Assembly: GCF_002863865.1 (NCBI RefSeq)
Contig: NZ_CP022684.1
Location: 2,633,501-2,697,500 of the forward strand
DNA: 64,000 bases
DNA from: Ketobacter alkanivorans
GTDB lineage: Bacteria > Pseudomonadota > Gammaproteobacteria > Pseudomonadales > Ketobacteraceae
Direction: 5' to 3'
The position numbers and the translations under genes are program-made. How positions within the stretch are numbered: the stretch's first letter is position 1; every line of letters starts with the position of its first letter. The notes below the pieces were generated by a model. The model saw only the letters and a program-made list of their open reading frames with translations. It did no database searches and was not told where the DNA came from. Of this stretch, positions 45,985 to 55,056 are shown piece after piece.

Positions 45985-47147
45985 TAACGCCCCACCAGCG
46001 AACGCGCTACGATCTCTTTCATGATCTCAGAAGTTCCCCCATAAATACGTTGGATGCGGGCATCCATATACGCCCGCGAGATACCGTATTCCATCATGTA
46101 GCCATAGCCACCAAACAACTGCAGACACTCATCGGCCACTTTGCACTGCAGCTCTGTGGTAGACAGCTTGGCCATGGAGGCTTCCACCGTACTCAAGTCT
46201 CCGGCTTCGTATTTCTCGGCGCACTGCCGCACAAAGGCTTTGTTCACTTCCACCTGGGTTTTCAACTCAGCCAGCTTGAAACGAGTGTTCTGGAACTGCG
46301 ACACCGCAGAACCAAACGCCTTGCGCTCGGTAACGTAGGCCACGGTGGAATCCAGCATGCCTTCACAGGCGTAAATGGCACTCACGGCCAGGATCAAGCG
46401 CTCACGGGGCAGCTCATTCATTAAATTGCTAAAGCCCTGACCCAAGCCTCCCAGAATCTCGGATTCCGGCACCAGTACGTTGTCGAAAAACAGCTCCGAC
46501 GTGTCACCACAATGCAGCCCCATCTTCTCCAGGTTACGACCGCGCTCAAAGCCGGGCAGGGTGGCATCCACCGTAAACAACGTCACCCCTTTGGCACCGG
46601 CATTGGGATCGGTTTTCGTGGCCACCACGATCACATCGCAGTGCTGGCCGTTCGTAATGAACGTCTTCTGACCATTAATGGCATACTGGCCATCATTGCA
46701 CACCGCACTGGTACGCATGCCCTGCAGGTCGGAGCCTGCGCCAGGCTCGGTCATGGCAATCGCACCCACCGCCTCACCACTCACCAGTTTCGGCAACCAC
46801 TTTTGTTTTTGTTGTTCGCTGCCAAGATGCTGAATATAGGGTGTCACGATGTCGGAATGCACTGAAACGCTTGAGGCCAGCGCCATGAAATTATTGCGGG
46901 CGAATTCCTCGATAACGATAGCGCTGAGGGACAGATCTGCCCCATAGCCGCCGTATTGCTCCGGCACATCCACCGCCAGGTACCCGTTCTCCCCCAGCTT
47001 GTTCCACAACTCACGAGGAAAGATCTCCGCCTTCTCCCACTGGGTGTAATAGGGTGCTACTTCTTTACTGAGAAACTTGCGGAAGTTATCTCGGAATAAC
47101 TCTCGCTCCTGATGGCTTAATACATTATCTGAGTGGTCTGACGACAT
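45984..47147 (-). CDS. Acyl-CoA dehydrogenase
   Basis: A 387-residue flavoenzyme. Family motifs are present: VGAIAMTEPGAGSDLQGM (flavin and substrate binding), TFITNGQHCDV, FGSAVSQFQNTRFKLAE, and near the end LFGGYGYMMEYGISRAYMDARIQRIYGGTSEIMK. It oxidises an acyl-CoA to the 2-enoyl-CoA and passes electrons to ETF. First gene of a three-gene operon with a GntR regulator and an SDR. The substrate chain type cannot be told; similarity is to the broad medium/short-chain group. ATG at 47147. Confidence 0.95.
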   Translation of the reverse strand: MSSDHSDNVLSHQERELFRDNFRKFLSKEVAPYYTQWEKAEIFPRELWNKLGENGYLAVDVPEQYGGYGADLSLSAIVIEEFARNNFMALASSVSVHSDIVTPYIQHLGSEQQKQKWLPKLVSGEAVGAIAMTEPGAGSDLQGMRTSAVCNDGQYAINGQKTFITNGQHCDVIVVATKTDPNAGAKGVTLFTVDATLPGFERGRNLEKMGLHCGDTSELFFDNVLVPESEILGGLGQGFSNLMNELPRERLILAVSAIYACEGMLDSTVAYVTERKAFGSAVSQFQNTRFKLAELKTQVEVNKAFVRQCAEKYEAGDLSTVEASMAKLSTTELQCKVADECLQLFGGYGYMMEYGISRAYMDARIQRIYGGTSEIMKEIVARSLVGR

Positions 47148-47174
47148 CCTTATTTCCCTCTAAAAAAGGAGAAG

Positions 47175-47186
47175 ATTGTATACAAT
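47175..47186. promoter_or_regulatory. Palindromic operator candidate for the GntR regulator
   Basis: ATTGTATACAAT is a perfect 12-bp palindrome 28 bases before the acyl-CoA dehydrogenase ATG. It has the GT...AC core known for FadR/FCD-type operators. It lies in the 140-base divergent gap with the amine oxidase gene and could control both. Confidence 0.55.
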
Positions 47187-47287
47187 TTGCCTTCGGCGCA
47201 CAAAAAGTCCTTTGTTTTTAACCTGAACCTGTCTACCTTGCAGTCGGACTAATCTACTTAGCTAATTTTTATACAGGCGGACACCCA

Positions 47288-48871
47288 ATGGCACACAGTA
47301 TTCTGTTCAAACAACTGCATCACCTGCTGCAACAAGCCCGTAACCTGAATCTGACAGCACAAGGGCACAGCCCTGCTCAGGCTCCAACCAATCCCGGGCG
47401 ACGCCGCTTTATACGCAACAGCGCGCTGGGCGGCACGGCACTAATGTCTGCAGGTAGCCTCACCGGTTGCTTTGGTGCCAAAAGTGAGCGAGTAGCCATT
47501 GTTGGTGGCGGTCTGGCTGGCCTCAATGCCGCCTACCAACTGGGTAAAGCAGGCTTGAAAGTCAACGTCTACGAAGCGCGGGGCCGCGCCGGTGGCCGGG
47601 TACGCACTGTGCACAGCGTATTAGGCGAAGGCCTGGATACCGATCTGGGAGGCGAGCTGGTGAACACCGATCACGAGGACATGCTGACACTGATCGATGA
47701 ATTCGGCCTCTCCGTGGCCAGTCGCATCGAACCCAACCCTGAGCTGGACAAAGTCGCCTTCTTTTATGGTGGCCGCAAACGCAGTGAAGCAGAAATGGCA
47801 GAAGCCCTGCGCCCCTTCGCTGCCCAATTAATGAGCGACGCTGAATTACTGGATGCAGACTGGGACACCTATGCCCCCATCTTCGATAACCAGTCCCTGG
47901 CTGAATATCTGGACATGCACGCTGACAAAATCCCCGCCGATCCAGATATTCGAGACCTGATGGAAGGGGCCGTGCGGGTCGAGTATGGCGTAGAACCCAC
48001 TGACTCCTCCATACTTCAATTACTGTATCTGTTACCGGTGGTGGATGGTGATCATGTTGAGGTGCTCAGCACCAGTGACGAAGCCTATGTAATCAACGGT
48101 GGCTCCGAAACCGTGGTGAACAGTCTGCGCGCTGCCCTGGCTGGACAGATCCACACTCAACGCGCCCTCACTAAATTGATACAAACCGAAAGTGGCTATC
48201 GGCTCAGCTTCGACAAAGGTCGCGATGTGGAAGCAGAATACGTGATTCTGGCGCTGCCTTTCAGCGCTCTGCGTAACGTAGAAATCGGCGTTGAATTACC
48301 CGAGACCCTGAACCGCTTTATCCATGAGGTGGATCTGGGCCGCAACGAAAAGGTCATCGCCGGAGTCACCCAACGAGTTTGGCGCGGGCCCAACGGTTTT
48401 GAAATCGAAGCCTGGAACGATCAAACCGCATCCCTGCTGTGGGACAGCAGCCTGCGTCAGCCTGAATTACCTGAAGGCTCACTGACGTTCTTTGTCGGTG
48501 GCAACGAAGTCGACATCACCGCCAGCGGCAGCGCAGACGAGCAGGGTAGTGCGCTGATGGGTGAATACAGCAATGTCATCGCTGGACTGGCAAACGTAAG
48601 TAACGGCAAATTTGTGCGCACGTCATGGTGCACCACCCAATACATCGGCGGCGGTTATACCAATTTCAAACCAGGACAATACACCGAGCTGGCAGAAGAG
48701 TGGTTGTACATCGAAGCCGACGACCCGGAAGAAGCACAGGAATTCGCCCTGGATAACCTGATTTTTGCCGGAGAGCACACCAGTGATGAGTATTACGGTT
48801 TCATGAACGGTGCCGTGCAAAGTGGCCGCCTGGCCGCACAACGGGTACTGCGCACCCTGGAAGCCGAATAA
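47288..48871 (+). CDS. Flavin amine oxidase, predicted Tat lipoprotein
   Basis: A 527-residue FAD protein. A long N-region is followed by the twin-arginine motif RRRFIRN (38-44), a hydrophobic stretch, and a lipobox-like LTGC with Cys61, so it may be exported folded and lipid-anchored. FAD binding is at 73-78 (GGGLAG) with EARGRAGGRVRTVH, and the C-terminal FAD motif is FAGEHTSDEYYGFMNGAVQSG. These place it in the monoamine oxidase family (amine + O2 to aldehyde, NH3, H2O2). Substrate unknown. It is divergent from the acyl-CoA dehydrogenase operon. Confidence 0.9.
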   Translation: MAHSILFKQLHHLLQQARNLNLTAQGHSPAQAPTNPGRRRFIRNSALGGTALMSAGSLTGCFGAKSERVAIVGGGLAGLNAAYQLGKAGLKVNVYEARGRAGGRVRTVHSVLGEGLDTDLGGELVNTDHEDMLTLIDEFGLSVASRIEPNPELDKVAFFYGGRKRSEAEMAEALRPFAAQLMSDAELLDADWDTYAPIFDNQSLAEYLDMHADKIPADPDIRDLMEGAVRVEYGVEPTDSSILQLLYLLPVVDGDHVEVLSTSDEAYVINGGSETVVNSLRAALAGQIHTQRALTKLIQTESGYRLSFDKGRDVEAEYVILALPFSALRNVEIGVELPETLNRFIHEVDLGRNEKVIAGVTQRVWRGPNGFEIEAWNDQTASLLWDSSLRQPELPEGSLTFFVGGNEVDITASGSADEQGSALMGEYSNVIAGLANVSNGKFVRTSWCTTQYIGGGYTNFKPGQYTELAEEWLYIEADDPEEAQEFALDNLIFAGEHTSDEYYGFMNGAVQSGRLAAQRVLRTLEAE

Positions 48872-48878
48872 GCCATTG

Positions 48879-48918
48879 ATCAATCAGCGCTCACGGTTTT
48901 GAGTCAGCGCTGATTGAT
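48879..48918 (+). terminator. Hairpin after the amine oxidase gene
   Basis: A perfect 13-bp stem, ATCAATCAGCGCT and its complement, with a 14-base loop starts seven bases after the stop. There is no long T run, so it may be a weak or mRNA-stabilising terminator. Confidence 0.65.
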
Positions 48919-49055
48919 TCGGTTGTAAAGCCAAATCCGATGTTAATGGGAATGTCATTCAATATGCGGTTAAATGAGAATCCATTTTGGAGAAGCTGGC
49001 GGGGAAATTAGTCGTTCAGGATATTTTCTCGTTTACCGGTTATGTGAGGTGCACC

Positions 49056-49472
49056 ATGAATGAAGAAACTATGGAAGGTAAATGCTTGTGTGGGGCTGTT
49101 TCCATAAAAGCCAAAACAACTAAAGATGTTGAAGCATGCCATTGTGGAATGTGCCGACAGTGGGGTGGCGGACCTTTTATAGCCATTCATTGCGGGCCCG
49201 ATGTACAACTCACGGGGGTTGAGAGCATAACGGAGTTTGACTCATCTACCTGGGCTTCACGAGCGTTCTGTAAAACCTGCGGCACACATTTATTTTATCG
49301 CTTTAAGCCCTCAAATGATTTGGTTGTTCCTGCCGGTTTATTCCAAGATCAAACTGGCTTCGAACTAAAAGAACAAATTTTTGTCGATAAAAAGCCTGCT
49401 TACTATGATTTTTCCAATAAAACAGAAATGCTGACCGAGGCACAGGTTTTCCAAAAATACGCGTCAAAGTGA
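49056..49472 (+). CDS. GFA-family zinc-binding protein (first copy)
   Basis: I start at the ATG at 49056 (GAGGTG upstream), giving 138 residues. Zinc-binding cysteine sets typical of the GFA fold are seen: GKCLCGAV, ACHCGMCRQWGG and FCKTCGTHLFYRF. The family is named after glutathione-dependent formaldehyde-activating enzyme, but most members have no proven activity. Monocistronic, between the amine oxidase and a convergent tautomerase. A second, more distant GFA protein lies at 51434-51841. Confidence 0.9.
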   Translation: MNEETMEGKCLCGAVSIKAKTTKDVEACHCGMCRQWGGGPFIAIHCGPDVQLTGVESITEFDSSTWASRAFCKTCGTHLFYRFKPSNDLVVPAGLFQDQTGFELKEQIFVDKKPAYYDFSNKTEMLTEAQVFQKYASK

Positions 49473-49517
49473 TTCACTAATCGACACACCGCAAAGAGCC
49501 AGACATACATGAATGCA

Positions 49518-49549
49518 ATCTGCGCTAACCCTAAACCGCTAGCGCAGAT
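49518..49549. terminator. Bidirectional hairpin
   Basis: ATCTGCGCTA and TAGCGCAGAT form a perfect 10-bp stem with a 12-base loop between the convergent GFA and tautomerase genes. Confidence 0.65.
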
Positions 49550-49567
49550 CACCCGTGTATTACCGGA

Positions 49568-49786
49568 TCAGGATGTGCCGGTTGCTTTCAGTTGCTGGCG
49601 AAACTGTTCCACGGGAACACCACCCACTCCCCAGTTCTCCATCAATACTTCCTCAATCACGACAAAGGTGGTTGCCGGGTTTTTATTCAATACCTGTTGC
49701 AGCAAATCCGTGGTGCCCCGGATCAGCTCCGCTTTCTGCTGGGCGGTAACGTCTTCTCGGGTAATCTGAATATTAACGTAAGGCAT
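49568..49786 (-). CDS. 4-oxalocrotonate tautomerase-family protein
   Basis: A 72-residue protein beginning MPYVNIQITRED; after methionine removal Pro1 would be the catalytic base. The later TFVVIEEVLMENWGVGG matches the family core. Such enzymes tautomerise enol/keto acids and act as small oligomers. The substrate is unknown. It is divergent from a LysR gene that probably controls it. Confidence 0.9.
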   Translation of the reverse strand: MPYVNIQITREDVTAQQKAELIRGTTDLLQQVLNKNPATTFVVIEEVLMENWGVGGVPVEQFRQQLKATGTS

Positions 49787-49908
49787 GATGCTCTGCTCCT
49801 ATAGCTTGGCTAAGTAATAATCAGAGGTAAATACCCCTGTCGACAGCCAGTGTAGGAAAGACTAGACTCCGGATAAATTCGCATTAAATGCACCAAGGCT
49901 TTGCAATA

Positions 49909-50781
49909 ATGCACAACTGGGATGATTTTCGCTACTTTCTCGCTGTCGCCAACTGTGGCAGCTTCTCAATGGCCGCCAAAGCGCTTGGCGTAAACCACTC
50001 CACCGTATCCCGGCGCATTCAAGTGTTAGAAGAGCGCCACGGCGTAAGGCTGCTCGACCGCACACCCACCGGCTATCAGATGACCGAAGCCGGGGCCTCT
50101 ATCTACGACATTGTTCAAACCATTCAGGATAACGAACTGAAGGCTTCCCGCGTATTACTGGGGCAGGATTCCCGTTTGGAAGGCAACATCAAACTCACCA
50201 TGCCCCACGACTTGTTCGAGTCCTGCCTGGCGGCCCCGGTGAAACAGTTCTGCCACCAACACCCCGCCATCGAATTGAGCTTACTGGTTTCACACGGCTT
50301 GAAAAACCTGGCCAACCGCGAAGCCGACATTGCCGTGCGGCTCACACCCAACCCGCCTGACTATCTAGTAGGAACATGCATCACCCAAATGCAACACGGC
50401 ATTTACGCTCATACCAGCCAAAGCCACCTGAAAACCACACCAATCATTGTGTGGGGCCAAGAGCCCGAGCTGCCGGAATGGGCACTCACTCATTTTCATA
50501 AACCCTTTATAGCGCTACGCGTGGATGATCTGGCCAGCATGCATCGGGCAGTACAAGCAGGCTTCGGCGTAGCGCGCATGCCCTGTTTTTTTCCTGATGC
50601 AGTCCAGGCAGCGGATGTAAAACGCCTGCCCATTGAACTGCCCAGATCCGACTGGGGAGTCTGGTTATTGAGCCACGCCGATTTACGCAACACTGCCCGC
50701 ATCCAACGTTGCAGACAATTTCTAACAACCGCTCTTACTGATTTAATCCCCACTTTTGAAGGAAAGCATTCTCGGTACTGA
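49909..50781 (+). CDS. LysR-type transcriptional regulator
   Basis: The open frame begins at 49888, but I prefer the ATG at 49909 (MHNWDDFRYFLAV), which fits the family start, giving 290 residues. A winged helix is at about 1-60 (GSFSMAAKALGVNHSTVSRRIQVLEE), followed by a substrate-binding domain at about 88-285. It is divergent from the tautomerase gene, the usual arrangement for a LysR protein and its target. The effector is unknown. Confidence 0.92.
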   Translation: MHNWDDFRYFLAVANCGSFSMAAKALGVNHSTVSRRIQVLEERHGVRLLDRTPTGYQMTEAGASIYDIVQTIQDNELKASRVLLGQDSRLEGNIKLTMPHDLFESCLAAPVKQFCHQHPAIELSLLVSHGLKNLANREADIAVRLTPNPPDYLVGTCITQMQHGIYAHTSQSHLKTTPIIVWGQEPELPEWALTHFHKPFIALRVDDLASMHRAVQAGFGVARMPCFFPDAVQAADVKRLPIELPRSDWGVWLLSHADLRNTARIQRCRQFLTTALTDLIPTFEGKHSRY

Positions 50782-50915
50782 TGTAATTACCCTAAACTTC
50801 ACCCATAAATACGCCCGTTCTTTCACCCCCAACTGTCTCTGTACACGTAAAACAATTTACCCGCATGGCTTTTCCATGGGGTAGGGATGTTCGAATCATT
50901 ACAAGGTGTATAAAG

Positions 50916-51355
50916 ATGAATTCCAGCCGTAGGTTAACCGCTCTCAGTACCGCTCTATTACTCACTACCCTCTAGGCGGCCCTGGTGATGACATCCTCTC
51001 TGGAAACCTTCTGACTATCGAGGGGGATACCGTTACTCGCAACATTATCAATGACAATCCCCAAGACACTTTCATCTTCAATCTCGACGATAATCACGAC
51101 ACTATTTATGAAATGGAAACCAGACTTGCTTATCGTGCTTTGCTACAGTTTGGTGCCGGTATCTCTGCCGGTAGCATCAGTGCTTCCCAGTCCGGCAACG
51201 ATCTGGTGCTCACCATATCAGCCACTGACAGCATCACCGTGAAAGATTGGTTTGGCTCTATAAACTACCGCCTTGGCCAGATCCAATTTGATGGTGAAGA
51301 GCCTCAAAGTGCGCAATCCTTTGTCGACAACCTACTCAACCCACCCATCGAATAA
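50916..51355 (+). pseudogene. RTX-protein relic with haemolysin-related domain
   Basis: An ATG at 50916 begins a signal-like sequence (MNSSRRLTALSTALLLTTL) that stops at once. In another frame, from about 50972, RTX-like GGPGDDILSGN is followed by DTFIFNLDDNHDTIYE. Then comes LLQFGAGISAGSISASQSGN and ITVKDWFGSINYRLGQIQFDG, the calcium-binding-related spacer found in RTX proteins. The frame ends at 51355. It looks like a truncated, frameshifted end of an RTX protein. An 80-residue intact piece from 51113 could still be translated. It is related in type to the spacers of the giant gene. A nearby terminator (51368-51393) follows. Confidence 0.7.
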
Positions 51356-51367
51356 ACGTTCAAAACA

Positions 51368-51393
51368 AAACGGCGCTCACAAGAGCGCCGTTT
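51368..51393. terminator. Bidirectional terminator
   Basis: AAACGGCGCTC and GAGCGCCGTTT make a perfect 11-bp stem with an ACAA loop. It serves the RTX relic and possibly the convergent GFA gene. Confidence 0.85.
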
Positions 51394-51433
51394 ACTTTCC
51401 ACCAATCCATTACATTACATTACAAAATATTCA

Positions 51434-51841
51434 TCATGCCTCAACCACATACCCTTCCCGGTAATGGGGCAACGCATCATTCACCTCAAACCAATTCGCT
51501 TTGTGCGCCATGTAAAAATGCACCGCTGGCTTAGTATTCAAATCGCCATCCAACGTACCGGCCCTAATCCGCACCACACCTGGCACTTTCACGGTTTTGC
51601 TGTACACCGGTGATCCGCAGTTTTTACAGAAACAACGCTGCTTGCCCGGCGATGATTCAAAAGCACCAATCAAATCAGCCCCGCTGATCAATCTAAAGTT
51701 CACCTCCTGTACCGGGATATTGGTTACGATGGCACTGCCCTGCGCTTTGCGGCACTGTATGCAATGGCATATCTGAATGGGTTCCAGTTCACCGTCAATC
51801 TCAAACGTCACACCGCCGCAAAGGCAACTTCCTGTATACAT
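51434..51841 (-). CDS. GFA-family zinc-binding protein (second copy)
   Basis: A 135-residue protein with the GFA cysteine pattern: GSCLCGGVTF, CHCIQCRKAQGS and CFCKNCGSPVYSK. It differs clearly from the copy at 49056, so it is not a recent duplicate. Enzymatic role unknown. Single gene on the minus strand. Confidence 0.92.
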   Translation of the reverse strand: MYTGSCLCGGVTFEIDGELEPIQICHCIQCRKAQGSAIVTNIPVQEVNFRLISGADLIGAFESSPGKQRCFCKNCGSPVYSKTVKVPGVVRIRAGTLDGDLNTKPAVHFYMAHKANWFEVNDALPHYREGYVVEA

Positions 51842-51953
51842 GTTTTGTCCTTACTTATCTTCAACTGGGTTTAGTGGGCTTTTGCTTGTTCCCTCAGCAT
51901 ATTGATCAGATTCCCAAACAATATCAAACGGCCAGGATACTCTATCTAATACC

Positions 51954-52820
51954 TCAACGCAGGTAGGGCTTCAGGTCGGTGTTGAAGTAACGATACAACG
52001 CGCTTTTCTGTTCTTTTTCTGACTGACGCCATCCGTACACGTCCGGGCGCGCCGTTTCGATAGCCAGAGTGTCGAAAATCAGCCAATCAAACAACGCCAA
52101 TGAGCCACACACATTCTTCGCTGAATTTTTACCCCGAGCATGATGGTGGTGATGCTGGGTAGGGAAGGTGAATACATGCGCCAGCGCCCACATGGTTTTG
52201 CGCACCCAGGCCCACTGATGATTATGGAAGTACAGGTCGTAATTCCAGTTGGCATGAGTATGAGCCGACCACAACCCTTTCACCACAGTGCCCCACAAAA
52301 ACACTTCGGTTAAACCCAAATACAGCGCCAACAATTGAAACCAGTAGTTGGGCATCACAAACCACCACAACCATCCGTTGGTGAAGGTATGCACCACGCT
52401 GATCTGGCCGCGCTCATCATCGCCGCTCATATGGTGGGGCCGGTGGGAAAGCTTGAACACCGCCTGCACTGCTTGTGCCCAACGCGCCTTGGGCCTACGG
52501 CAATGGGCAAAATAGTGCCCGGCACCGTGAATCAATTCTTCCAGCACAAAAAATGCGATCAATGTGGGCCAAAAATACTCATTCTGCATCCACGCCAACG
52601 AGCCGGCACTACCGGGGATCAACCAAGTCAGCCCCAATCCGATGATCAACAGCACTAAGGGTCGCTGCACCGCCACCATCATGGTCACGGTCAGGCCCGC
52701 CATCTTCCAATCACTGGCAGTGCGTGCGCCATTGGCACTGCGCCCGCTCAACCATTCCGCCACCGCTGCCAACGCCACAAACAGTACGATAGACAGCGCC
52801 ACCAAATCATTAATGGACAT
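51954..52820 (-). CDS. Sterol desaturase/fatty acid hydroxylase-family membrane enzyme
   Basis: I start at the ATG at 52820 with GGAG upstream, giving 288 residues; the frame extends 27 codons further. Histidine clusters typical of the di-iron superfamily are seen: ELIHGAGHYFAH, LSHRPHH, and a run of five histidines in FPTQHHHHHARG. Four or so membrane helices surround them. Members hydroxylate or desaturate lipids using O2; the substrate is unknown (carotenoid, sterol or fatty acid). The gene is divergent from a LysR gene. Confidence 0.87.
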   Translation of the reverse strand: MSINDLVALSIVLFVALAAVAEWLSGRSANGARTASDWKMAGLTVTMMVAVQRPLVLLIIGLGLTWLIPGSAGSLAWMQNEYFWPTLIAFFVLEELIHGAGHYFAHCRRPKARWAQAVQAVFKLSHRPHHMSGDDERGQISVVHTFTNGWLWWFVMPNYWFQLLALYLGLTEVFLWGTVVKGLWSAHTHANWNYDLYFHNHQWAWVRKTMWALAHVFTFPTQHHHHHARGKNSAKNVCGSLALFDWLIFDTLAIETARPDVYGWRQSEKEQKSALYRYFNTDLKPYLR

Positions 52821-52869
52821 AATTTGTTCTCCACTCATTACCCTATAGACAAGTGTGACGCAGGGGCTA

Positions 52870-52888
52870 TTATTCATCAAATCAATAA
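52870..52888. promoter_or_regulatory. Possible LysR binding site
   Basis: TTATT-N9-AATAA is a small dyad in the 86-base gap between the fatty acid hydroxylase and its divergent LysR gene. Its size and place suit a LysR box, but the arms are AT-rich and could be chance. Confidence 0.3.
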
Positions 52889-52906
52889 ATAATATATACA
52901 ATATCC

Positions 52907-53818
52907 ATGAAGCTGAATTTACGTGCTGTCGATCTCAACCTGTTACCCATCTTTGTGGCCGTGGTGGAAGAGGGCCAGTTGTCCCGCGCCGCCCAGCGCC
53001 TGGGCATGAGCCAGCCCGCCGTAAGTGCAGCTCTGCAGCGATTACGGCTTACCGTGGACGATCCATTATTCACTCGCTCCCGCACTGGCTTAACACCCAC
53101 ACCACGTGCGAAAAGCCTGTACCAGGATGTAAGCACACACTTACAGAATGTAGCCCAAGCTCTCGACCCGTCTCAATGTTTCGACCCCACCACCAGTGAT
53201 CGCACCTTTCGCCTGATCGCACCAGACTACTTTGAGTTTCTGGCCCTGGGTTCATTCATGGCCAGCCTACGTCAAACCAGCCCCCATATCAGTGTCCAAA
53301 TGCTGCCCCAACAGGATGGTTGGAACCGACTGCTGTTGGACAACGATGTGGATTTCGCCATCGATACCCTGCTGCCAACAGACGATCGCCTGCAGGCAAG
53401 GCCGCTTTTGCAGGAAACCCTGGCGGTGGTGGCCAGACATAATCATCCCACCATACAAGGCAAGCTGACATTAGAAGACTTTTTGGCAGCAGAGCATGTG
53501 GTGCTACCACTACGTGAACGCCAGGTGTTGCCACTGGATCAAATCCTGGGGCGACCAGGCTGGCGTCGCCAAGTGGGGGCCCAGGTGGTGCATTATGGCA
53601 ATCTGTTTTCGGTGGCCAGTGCCAGCAACTTAATTGCTACGGTACCCATGCGCATGGCCACGCGCTTGGCAGCGCCCTTCGGCTTACAGGTTTTGCCGTT
53701 TCCGGCACCGGTACCCAAGATAGTCATCTATCTGATCTGGCCAAGAGCGCTGGCCAAGGATCCCGCTCATAACTGGTTTAAAACTTTGCTGGAACAAGAA
53801 CTCGCGCGCCTGGCGTAA
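52907..53818 (+). CDS. LysR-type transcriptional regulator
   Basis: A 303-residue regulator. The N-terminal DNA-binding domain (LNLLPIFVAVVEEGQLSRAAQ, MSQPAVSAALQRLR) resembles the NodD/NahR branch. An effector domain follows from about residue 90. It is divergent from the hydroxylase gene and probably controls it. Effector unknown. Confidence 0.92.
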   Translation: MKLNLRAVDLNLLPIFVAVVEEGQLSRAAQRLGMSQPAVSAALQRLRLTVDDPLFTRSRTGLTPTPRAKSLYQDVSTHLQNVAQALDPSQCFDPTTSDRTFRLIAPDYFEFLALGSFMASLRQTSPHISVQMLPQQDGWNRLLLDNDVDFAIDTLLPTDDRLQARPLLQETLAVVARHNHPTIQGKLTLEDFLAAEHVVLPLRERQVLPLDQILGRPGWRRQVGAQVVHYGNLFSVASASNLIATVPMRMATRLAAPFGLQVLPFPAPVPKIVIYLIWPRALAKDPAHNWFKTLLEQELARLA

Positions 53819-54008
53819 TTGGCCGCAATCAACCAGTAGCGGAAGAATCTTACAACTTAACTTCACGCCACATGCAATTGCACAACAAACACAACCTCTT
53901 CGTACAAGATGGCGTCTCTGCTCCCGTATCTAATAGCTATTCAAACCCTATGCCGGGTTCTCTCAGTGATTACCAACACCCACTCAAACAATTGCAGGGA
54001 TAATAATA

Positions 54009-54914
54009 ATGACCGCTATTGAAACATGGGGAATAGCTACCCTAAGAAGACTTACCTTAGCCATCGGCCTGAGTGCTTTGGCTGGATGTGGTGCCAGCGA
54101 TAAAAGCGATTTAGCCTGTCTGGAAAACCAGAACTTTCCAGTCGCTGCCTACGATGCCGTTGAAGTGGCCTGCCCCAGCCTTGATTACCAGCTGACGGTT
54201 CCTGAAACCTGCGAAAACGGAGGTTGCGGTGTTATTCTGGATATTCACGGCGGCACCATGGACGCACGCGTGGAAGATGCCGGCACCAATTTATCCGCAC
54301 TGGGTAAAGACGCCATTGCCTTCGGCGCTTCAACCCCCTATATCGTTATTCAACCTTCTGAACCCAGTGGCATCTGGTCAGAAGCAGGCACAGATGATCA
54401 GAACGTATTGGATTTTATGCAAAGCGTTGTCAATGTCTTTAATGCCGACACCAATCGCATTCATATGGGTGGTTTTTCTCAAGGCAGTTCTATGACCTGG
54501 CGCTTTATCTGCAACTACACGGATACCTTCGCAAGCTTTGCCCCCATTGCAGGCGTCAACCCTAACGATCAAGGTAATATTGGCTGTGATTTACCACGCA
54601 CACCTATTTTGTTTGTAAATGGTTTGCTTGATCCTTTTGCAATTTATGCCTTCGAAGCCACGCCGGTATTGGCAACCGTTCGTGAAACCATTGGCGCAGC
54701 GAATTTGGAAGAACTCACACTGGGCGAAGGTGATAAACACACCCACATCAGTCTGACCGGTAATGGCTATTTATTCGAACACATATCACATGATTCAATT
54801 GGTCTGGTGGGAGGTCATTGCATACCCGGCGGAACCAGTGTTCTGGGCTGCAGCGGAAGTTTCGCTTACGGAGAAGAAGCGTTGAAATTCTACATCGAAC
54901 ATCCCAAGCCTTAA
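54009..54914 (+). CDS. Lipoprotein esterase of the PHB depolymerase/LpqC type
   Basis: A 301-residue protein with a lipobox (LAGC, Cys27). It has an alpha/beta-hydrolase core: LDIHGG (oxyanion region) and HMGGFSQGSSMTW with the nucleophile Ser157. Later PILFVNGLLDPFAIY may contribute the acid, and the histidine is probably in the C-terminal part (DKHTHISLTG or GGHCIPGG). It resembles secreted polyhydroxybutyrate depolymerase-like and feruloyl-esterase-like lipoproteins. Likely attached to the membrane and acting on an ester of unknown type. Confidence 0.75.
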   Translation: MTAIETWGIATLRRLTLAIGLSALAGCGASDKSDLACLENQNFPVAAYDAVEVACPSLDYQLTVPETCENGGCGVILDIHGGTMDARVEDAGTNLSALGKDAIAFGASTPYIVIQPSEPSGIWSEAGTDDQNVLDFMQSVVNVFNADTNRIHMGGFSQGSSMTWRFICNYTDTFASFAPIAGVNPNDQGNIGCDLPRTPILFVNGLLDPFAIYAFEATPVLATVRETIGAANLEELTLGEGDKHTHISLTGNGYLFEHISHDSIGLVGGHCIPGGTSVLGCSGSFAYGEEALKFYIEHPKP

Positions 54915-54924
54915 CCATCAAGAT

Positions 54925-54952
54925 GCGCGATTCCGGTTACCTGGAATCGCGC
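54925..54952 (+). terminator. Terminator of the esterase gene
   Basis: GCGCGATTCC and GGAATCGCGC form a perfect 10-bp stem with an eight-base loop 11 bases after the stop. Confidence 0.75.
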
Positions 54953-55056
54953 CCTCGACTTTCGTGGCTTCGTGGCCACATCAAACAAAACTCCTTGGCA
55001 AAATAGTGGTACAAAAGAGCTGCTCGTAAGATATTACAATAACAAGGAGAGTTAAT

